From the NCBI GenBank assembly GCA_016206875.1, contig JACQQR010000103.1, forward strand, positions 1 to 5,774: 5,774 nt of DNA. Direction: 5' to 3'. A program made the position numbers and the translations under genes. The notes under the pieces were generated by a model, which made no database searches, was not told where the DNA came from, and worked only from the letters and a program-made list of their open reading frames with translations. This document shows positions 1-4,700 of this stretch, piece after piece. This DNA is from Candidatus Omnitrophota bacterium. GTDB lineage: Bacteria > Omnitrophota > Omnitrophia > Omnitrophales > JACROU01. Within the stretch, counting starts at the first letter, position 1, and each line of letters starts with the position of its first letter.

Positions 1-210
1 CCGCAAAGGCCGCCAAGCGTACCGCCTTATCCGCCGCGTTCTACCGCGCCTCAATCATCTTCTTATTCCCCGTATCCGGGATATCCGGGACCGCCAAAAA
101 AATATGTGCCGCCGGGACCGATTGAATCTGCGGGTGAGTTCATCGGTCACTTAGTCAATCCATTCAAACGCAAGGAAGATGAAAGCAAGAAAGAATATAA
201 GGGAATATAA
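1..210 (+). CDS. C-terminal end of a Pro/Tyr-rich protein (5' end outside window)
   Basis: Frame 1 is open from the first base to a TAA at 208-210 and gives 69 residues. The first half is low-complexity and rich in Pro, Tyr and Ser (PQRPPSVPPYPPR, then PYPGYPGPPKKYVPPGP). The tail is more ordinary and ends in a strongly charged segment (NPFKRKEDESKKEYKGI). I do not recognise the family. A proline-rich stretch followed by a basic/acidic tail is common in flexible linkers or C-terminal extensions of envelope proteins, but nothing here fixes the function. No start codon is assigned because the gene begins upstream. The periodic Pro codon pattern and the termination just before a repeat support a real gene end. 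A chance open frame cannot be excluded over this length. Confidence 0.55.
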   Translation, partial: PQRPPSVPPYPPRSTAPQSSSYSPYPGYPGPPKKYVPPGPIESAGEFIGHLVNPFKRKEDESKKEYKGI

Positions 211-211
211 G

Positions 212-331
212 CTTGTCATTTTAACCGGCGCCAGCCTCGGCTGGTCCGCCGGGGCGGAAAAGCCGGGATCCAGGGTAAACGCAAACCAAGTGGTGACTCT
301 CCTGGATCCCGGGTCAAGCCCGGGATGACAG
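212..331. repeat. Palindromic MITE-like intergenic repeat, GTCAT...ATGAC type
   Basis: The outer ends are TGTCAT (214-219) and its complement ATGACA (325-330). Inside them CCGGGATCCAGG (263-274) pairs perfectly with CCTGGATCCCGG (301-312). The right arm (301-330) looks intact. The left arm carries an extra GC-rich stretch (about 221-260), so the two arms are not symmetric: the left one has diverged or taken an insertion. It has no coding capacity and fills the gap between the upstream stop codon and the glycosyltransferase start. Such elements are non-autonomous repeats found in many copies in some bacterial genomes. Confidence 0.8.
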
Positions 332-341
332 AAACTCTAAT

Positions 342-1526
342 ATGTTTACACTCATAGTTATTTTATGTGTCATCCTCACTCTATTACAGCACTGGTTCAT
401 CGCCAATTTCTTCTTTGTCACTGAGCGCCATTTACGTGTCAAACACCCGCACTTTACGCCCAAGGCTTCGGTGGTGATTCCATGCCGCGGCATTGACCCG
501 CATTTTGATGCCAGCATCCGCTCTGTGCTAAACCAAGACTATCCCGATTACGAAGTAGTGTTTGCCGTAGCCGCCGAAGAAGACCCCGCTTACGAGAGGC
601 TCAAAACCCTTATTGCCGGGTCTTCCGGTGTGCCGGCGCGGATTGTAATTGCCGGGCATCCCACGATCAGCACCGGCAAGCTCAATAATTTGGTGCACGG
701 CGTCGCCCGTGTGCGTGACATTTCCGAAGTGTTGGTATTCATGGATTCGGACACCTGTCCCGCGACTAACTGGCTGGCGAATTTACTCGCGCCGCTTCAG
801 TATGAGTCTGTGGGCATCACCACAGGCATTCCCGTATACGTGCCCCCAAAACGCACGTTTTGGTCGTTGGTGAAATCGATGTGGATGGCCGGGCTGGGCG
901 CATTCGTTACGGTGAAAAGTTTTCGCGGCTGTTACGGCGGGGCCATGGCGGTGCGGCGCAAACATTTTGATCAATTTAATGTCCGTGAAATCTGGAAAAC
1001 GGCGCTTACGGATGATTTAACTTTAGCGATGGCCTTAAAACCTACAGGCACCGTCAATTATTTTGTGCCGCAGTGCATGGTTCCCGTGTTTGAAGGTACA
1101 AACCTGGTGAATTTCGTCAAGTGGGCGAACCGCCAGTCGCTTCTTTCGCGTGTATATTTCCGCCGGCAATGGATTTTCATCGGAGCCATGTTTGCTGCGC
1201 GCATGGTCTTTATGATTTCTTCGCCGATTGTGTTTTTCAACGCGCTTTTTTCCGGATCACTCAGCTTAATTCATTGGATATTTCTATGCCCGGTGTACAT
1301 GGCTGTGGTGAATGGATTTTTGTTACAGAAAGCAAGCAATGATGCCATGAAGAATGAAGTGCCGGAAGTTGGCAAAACCACACGCTGGTATCCGTTTTTG
1401 GCCCCGACCACACAGGTTTTGGCGATCGTCAACTTCGCAGTTCCGCTATTTGCCCGCAAAATGACTTGGCGCGGCATTACCTACCGTTTTACCTCCCAAA
1501 CTGAAGTAGTGGTGGAGAAGAAATAG
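342..1526 (+). CDS. Membrane-anchored family 2 glycosyltransferase (ceramide glucosyltransferase/HpnI-like)
   Basis: The product has 394 residues and is a processive-type GT2/GT21-like enzyme that would transfer a sugar from a nucleotide sugar to a lipid or glycan acceptor at the inner membrane. An N-terminal membrane segment spans residues 2-25. The GT-A domain starts at SVVIPCRG (43-50) and SVLNQDYPDYEVVFAV. TGKLNNL (111-117) resembles the motif seen in GT21 enzymes. DSD (135-137) is the metal/nucleotide-sugar DxD motif, GGAMAVRR is at 199-206, and TDD (223-225) is the catalytic-base motif. The usual (Q/R)xxRW motif appears as NFVKW (257-261) followed by ANRQ. Two or three hydrophobic helices (about 277-300, 305-326, 352-371) and a terminal WRGITYRF (376-383) match ceramide glucosyltransferase/HpnI relatives. 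The acceptor cannot be read from sequence. The ATG at 342 is chosen because it directly precedes the membrane anchor; no clear Shine-Dalgarno is visible, and the adjacent repeat supplies the upstream sequence. Confidence 0.9.
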   Translation: MFTLIVILCVILTLLQHWFIANFFFVTERHLRVKHPHFTPKASVVIPCRGIDPHFDASIRSVLNQDYPDYEVVFAVAAEEDPAYERLKTLIAGSSGVPARIVIAGHPTISTGKLNNLVHGVARVRDISEVLVFMDSDTCPATNWLANLLAPLQYESVGITTGIPVYVPPKRTFWSLVKSMWMAGLGAFVTVKSFRGCYGGAMAVRRKHFDQFNVREIWKTALTDDLTLAMALKPTGTVNYFVPQCMVPVFEGTNLVNFVKWANRQSLLSRVYFRRQWIFIGAMFAARMVFMISSPIVFFNALFSGSLSLIHWIFLCPVYMAVVNGFLLQKASNDAMKNEVPEVGKTTRWYPFLAPTTQVLAIVNFAVPLFARKMTWRGITYRFTSQTEVVVEKK

Positions 1527-1530
1527 AAAG

Positions 1531-1550
1531 TTTGTCATTCCCGCGAAAGC
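1531..1550. repeat. Partial copy of the TGTCATTCCCGCGAAAGC repeat end
   Basis: Bases 1533-1550 repeat the first 18 bases of the outer end of the neighbouring palindromic element, in the TT version (TGTCATTCCCGCGAAAGC) seen in its right arm. It lies 4 bp after the glycosyltransferase stop codon and stops abruptly before the full element starts at 1557. It looks like the remnant of an older copy, or a break caused by insertion of the second copy. Confidence 0.75.
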
Positions 1551-1556
1551 TCATTT

Positions 1557-1639
1557 TGTCACCCCCGCGAAAGCGGGGGTCCAGTGACTTCAAATTGGGT
1601 GGCAAAAGTCACTGGATTCCCGCTTTCGCGGGAATGACA
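1557..1639. repeat. Palindromic repeat with two GCGAAAGC mini-hairpins
   Basis: The left arm 1557-1590 and right arm 1606-1639 are 34-base inverted repeats that match at 30 positions. Each arm also contains its own hairpin: CCCCCGC-GAAA-GCGGGGG at 1562-1579 and TTCCCGC-TTTC-GCGGGAA at 1617-1634. The four differences between the arms are two paired changes that keep both local hairpins intact. There is no T-run after either stem, so it is not a classical intrinsic terminator. It could still stop or stabilise the end of the glycosyltransferase transcript. Confidence 0.9.
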
Positions 1640-1682
1640 GGAACGTTGCGGGACGGCAAAGAAGGCCACATGGTAACAGGTT

Positions 1683-1757
1683 GTGTGGTATATTTTAATC
1701 ATTAACAAAAGTATTAAATAAGATTGAATATTGGGCATAAGTCCACTAAACCAAACT
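1683..1757 (+). promoter_or_regulatory. AT-rich leader, possible promoter for the large secreted protein
   Basis: The stretch between the repeat and the ATG at 1758 is markedly AT-rich (for example TATATTTTAATC at 1689-1700, and ATTAACAAAAGTATTAAATA). Candidate boxes such as TATATT (1689-1694) or TTAACA (1702-1707) are present, but no convincing pair with standard spacing stands out. There is no clear ribosome binding site before 1758. In-frame stops at 1719-1721 and 1725-1727 limit how far upstream translation could begin. Confidence 0.25.
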
Positions 1758-4700
1758 ATGAGAATAAAACTGGTCTCACTGGCCACTGCCATTATTTTCG
1801 TGTGTGAAACTGCCGTTTGGAGTGCTCCGCCACTGCCAGCTGCGCCAGAAATTCCTATTCCATCCGTCGATCAAATCAAATGTTCCGATGAAGCCGGTAT
1901 CATTGAAGAAAGCTACTCGGCCGGAAGCGGGAGTCCTCTTGTAGTTTATATCCAAGATGCCCACTGCCTGTACGAAGCCCAATCCAATATCCGCCGTTTG
2001 ATCGATGAGTTGCAGAAAAAATATGGCGCTGGGCTCGTAGCGCTGGAAGGCGGCGAAGGCAAAATCCAGCCGGTGCTCTTCCGTGCATTTCCCGCACAGG
2101 CCGTCAAAGAGCAGGTGCTGGATGCGTATCTAAAACGGGGCGAACTTTCCGGAGCCGAATTTGCCGCTGTGGCCAATCAGAAAGAAGCTGCGTTCTGGGG
2201 CATAGAAAATATGAAGCTTTACCGCCGGAACAAACAAGCCTTTCTTGAAGCCTCAGCCGAAAAAGAAAACATCATCAAACAATTGGATGAAGTCGAGCGC
2301 GGGCTGGAAGAGAAGCGGCAGAAAGTTTATTCGCTTGAATTGAATCAACTCTATGAAAAAGGGCATGACTATCAACACCAGTCCCCGGACTTATTAGAAT
2401 ATGTGCGGTATCTCACAGAAAAAAATCCCGCCAAAGCCAAGGAGCTATCGGCCATTCAGTTGCTTGTAGAATCCATCCGCCGCGAAGAAAAAATGGATAG
2501 TACCCGCGCCAATGAAGAAGCGGAGAAACTGATGCGTCGTCTCGCGCGTGGCCTTAAAAAAGACAAAGCCGCCCGCGGCGTTTTTCGAGAAAAGATCTCG
2601 GATTTCAAACTAGGCAAAATCAAAAAAGAAATTTTTTATCCGGAACTTGTGAAAAAGGCACGCGCCGCCGGACTCGACTCGCGCCAAATCCAATCTGCTT
2701 ATCCCGCATTCATGACGTACATCCGTCATCTTCGTCACATGCGGTCTCTTCGCGGCGAAAAATTATTCCGTGAAATCACGGAGCTGGAGCGCCAAGTCAA
2801 GTCCCAGCTATTCCAAAACGAAGAACAAAAACAGCTAGATACGCAATTCCGCGAGCTACAACTTCTCCGCGGATTAGCCAATTTGGAACTGACGAGAGAG
2901 GAATATGAAAGGTACCGGCTAATTTTTTGTCATTCTGAGCGAAGCGAAGAATCTATATCTCCAATCGTAAAGAATGTTTTCGCTCCGCAAAATGTGCACG
3001 ATGGAGCAATGCAGATCCTTCGCCACGCTCAGGATGACAAGTTGTTAACTCTTTTCGCTCCGCACCAACGTTTCTACGAGCTGGCGCTGGAGCGCGACCG
3101 AGCTCTTCACGCCAATCTCCTCGAAGTGATGAAAAAGGAAGACAAAAAATTTGCCGTGCTCGTCACCGGAGGTTTTCACACGGCCGGCATTACAGAGCGC
3201 CTGAAGCGCGACGGCATTTCGTATCTGACGTTGGTTCCACAAATCACAAATTTTGAGGAGGCATCACCTTATTGGAATGTAATGCGCGGCAAAGTCTCAT
3301 ATGCAAAATTCCTCAAACATCAAACAGTGGCGCCCGAACTGTTTCTCCTAGAATATGCCGAAGCCGCAGAACAAGCGCTCTCGCAAGATTTCGCGCGGGC
3401 CATCCAAAAAGATCTGCCCGCCATTCTCCAAGGATGGAAACAAGATCTTCGCAAGCGCCTAGCCAAAGCCGATCCAGCCCGGCTCAAAAAGTACACGCGC
3501 CTAATCGACAAGCTCTTCAAAAAATTTGCCGCAAAAACCAAGGGCCGTTCCGCGCCAGAAACCACACAACTAGTCAAAGAGCTAGCTGAAATCTTTCGCA
3601 GCTATTTCGAAGGCCGCCGGCGTGACATCCTCACCAAAATCGAAGCCTTCAGCAAAAAACTCGACCAACTGGAAGACGTCGGCCAACTGGATTCGGCCAG
3701 CACCGAAGCTTTACTTTCCACCGCCGCGTCGCTCGGTTCTGGAGATGTTGGTATTGGCCTTCCTATTCCTGACCGCACTCTCGATGTTTTGGCCAAGAAA
3801 TTGAATATTTCCAAGGCCCAGCTCCTTGAGAATCCGCTTTTTACCAGGAAAAATGTTCCTAAGGGTTTTGTGCCCATTTTACATTTTACGAAACCCCAGA
3901 AATTGGAAGGGATTGGAAAAGAGGGATTGAAGTACATTCCAGACGACCAAGAACTATTTATCCGCAATCAAATCATGGACTTTTTTGGCGCTAAAACATT
4001 TCGCCGAAGCGGATCTGTTTATGCCTATGTCGAACAACGAGATAGCAGCGAAATGGGAAAGGGGAATATAGGAATAATTGTGTATGTGGATCCTGAAAAG
4101 GTGTTTGTTGTTGATGCGGAAGGGGTAGCAGAGTTTGGTATAGCTTTTGAACGCAAGCTCAAAGGGTTAAATCTATCCGCAGAAGAGTTTTGGGAGAAAT
4201 TACAATTGGAAGAAATATCCAAAGAGGATGTGGATGAAGAAGAGCTATTTGTAGATATAGCAGAGCATTATTATAAAAACAATCTAACGCTGGCAGAATA
4301 TCTGAAACGGAGAAAGGAAGAACAAGAATTTTATTTCGTGATTCCAGAAGTTCTTATTCCCTATGAAGTTCCGCCTGAGTTTTTAGAGATCGAATCGGCG
4401 AAAACAATTTTTGGAATGGGCATTCTCGCTCAAGCCTTAGAGGGTGTTGGATCGAAACCGGCCATGAAATACAAGGCGGCATTGGAAATGCCGGAAGGAT
4501 TTTTACCGATCACAAATAAAAAGGATGCCGAAACGGCAATTAGGATTCTCGTAGCTGTTCCCAGAGATCTAAGAGAAGTTTTATTAAAAGAATTCGAAGT
4601 GAAGTTGGGAACGAGGAAAAGTATCTTACAGTTCTTTAGGCCTCCTGTGGCAGTCCGGTTTGGTAATGTAGAAAAAAATTGGATTTCAGTGAATCCTGAC

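Noticed and set aside
1557..1639. Intrinsic terminator for the glycosyltransferase gene
   Set aside because: The stems are strong but no T-run follows, and the structure is fully explained by the repeat family. It may slow transcription, but it is not called as a terminator.
1559..1792. 77-residue minus-strand open frame across the intergenic region
   Set aside because: It consists largely of translated palindromic repeat (CHSRESGNPV type) and runs into the signal peptide region on the other strand; an artefact of the repeat.
1758..1808. Lipoprotein signal around C16 of the giant protein
   Set aside because: IFVC lacks a small residue just before the Cys, and VWSA at residues 20-23 gives a better ordinary signal peptidase site.
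3272..3589. 105-residue plus-strand open frame
   Set aside because: It lies in another frame of the giant gene, its translation is low in hydrophobic residues and rich in Ser/Arg/Gln, and it has no recognisable motif. The frame of the giant gene is clearly the coding one.
3602..3967. 121-residue minus-strand open frame
   Set aside because: Antisense shadow of the giant gene, rich in Ser and Arg with no family resemblance; unlike the 5280-5639 frame it shows no conserved motif.
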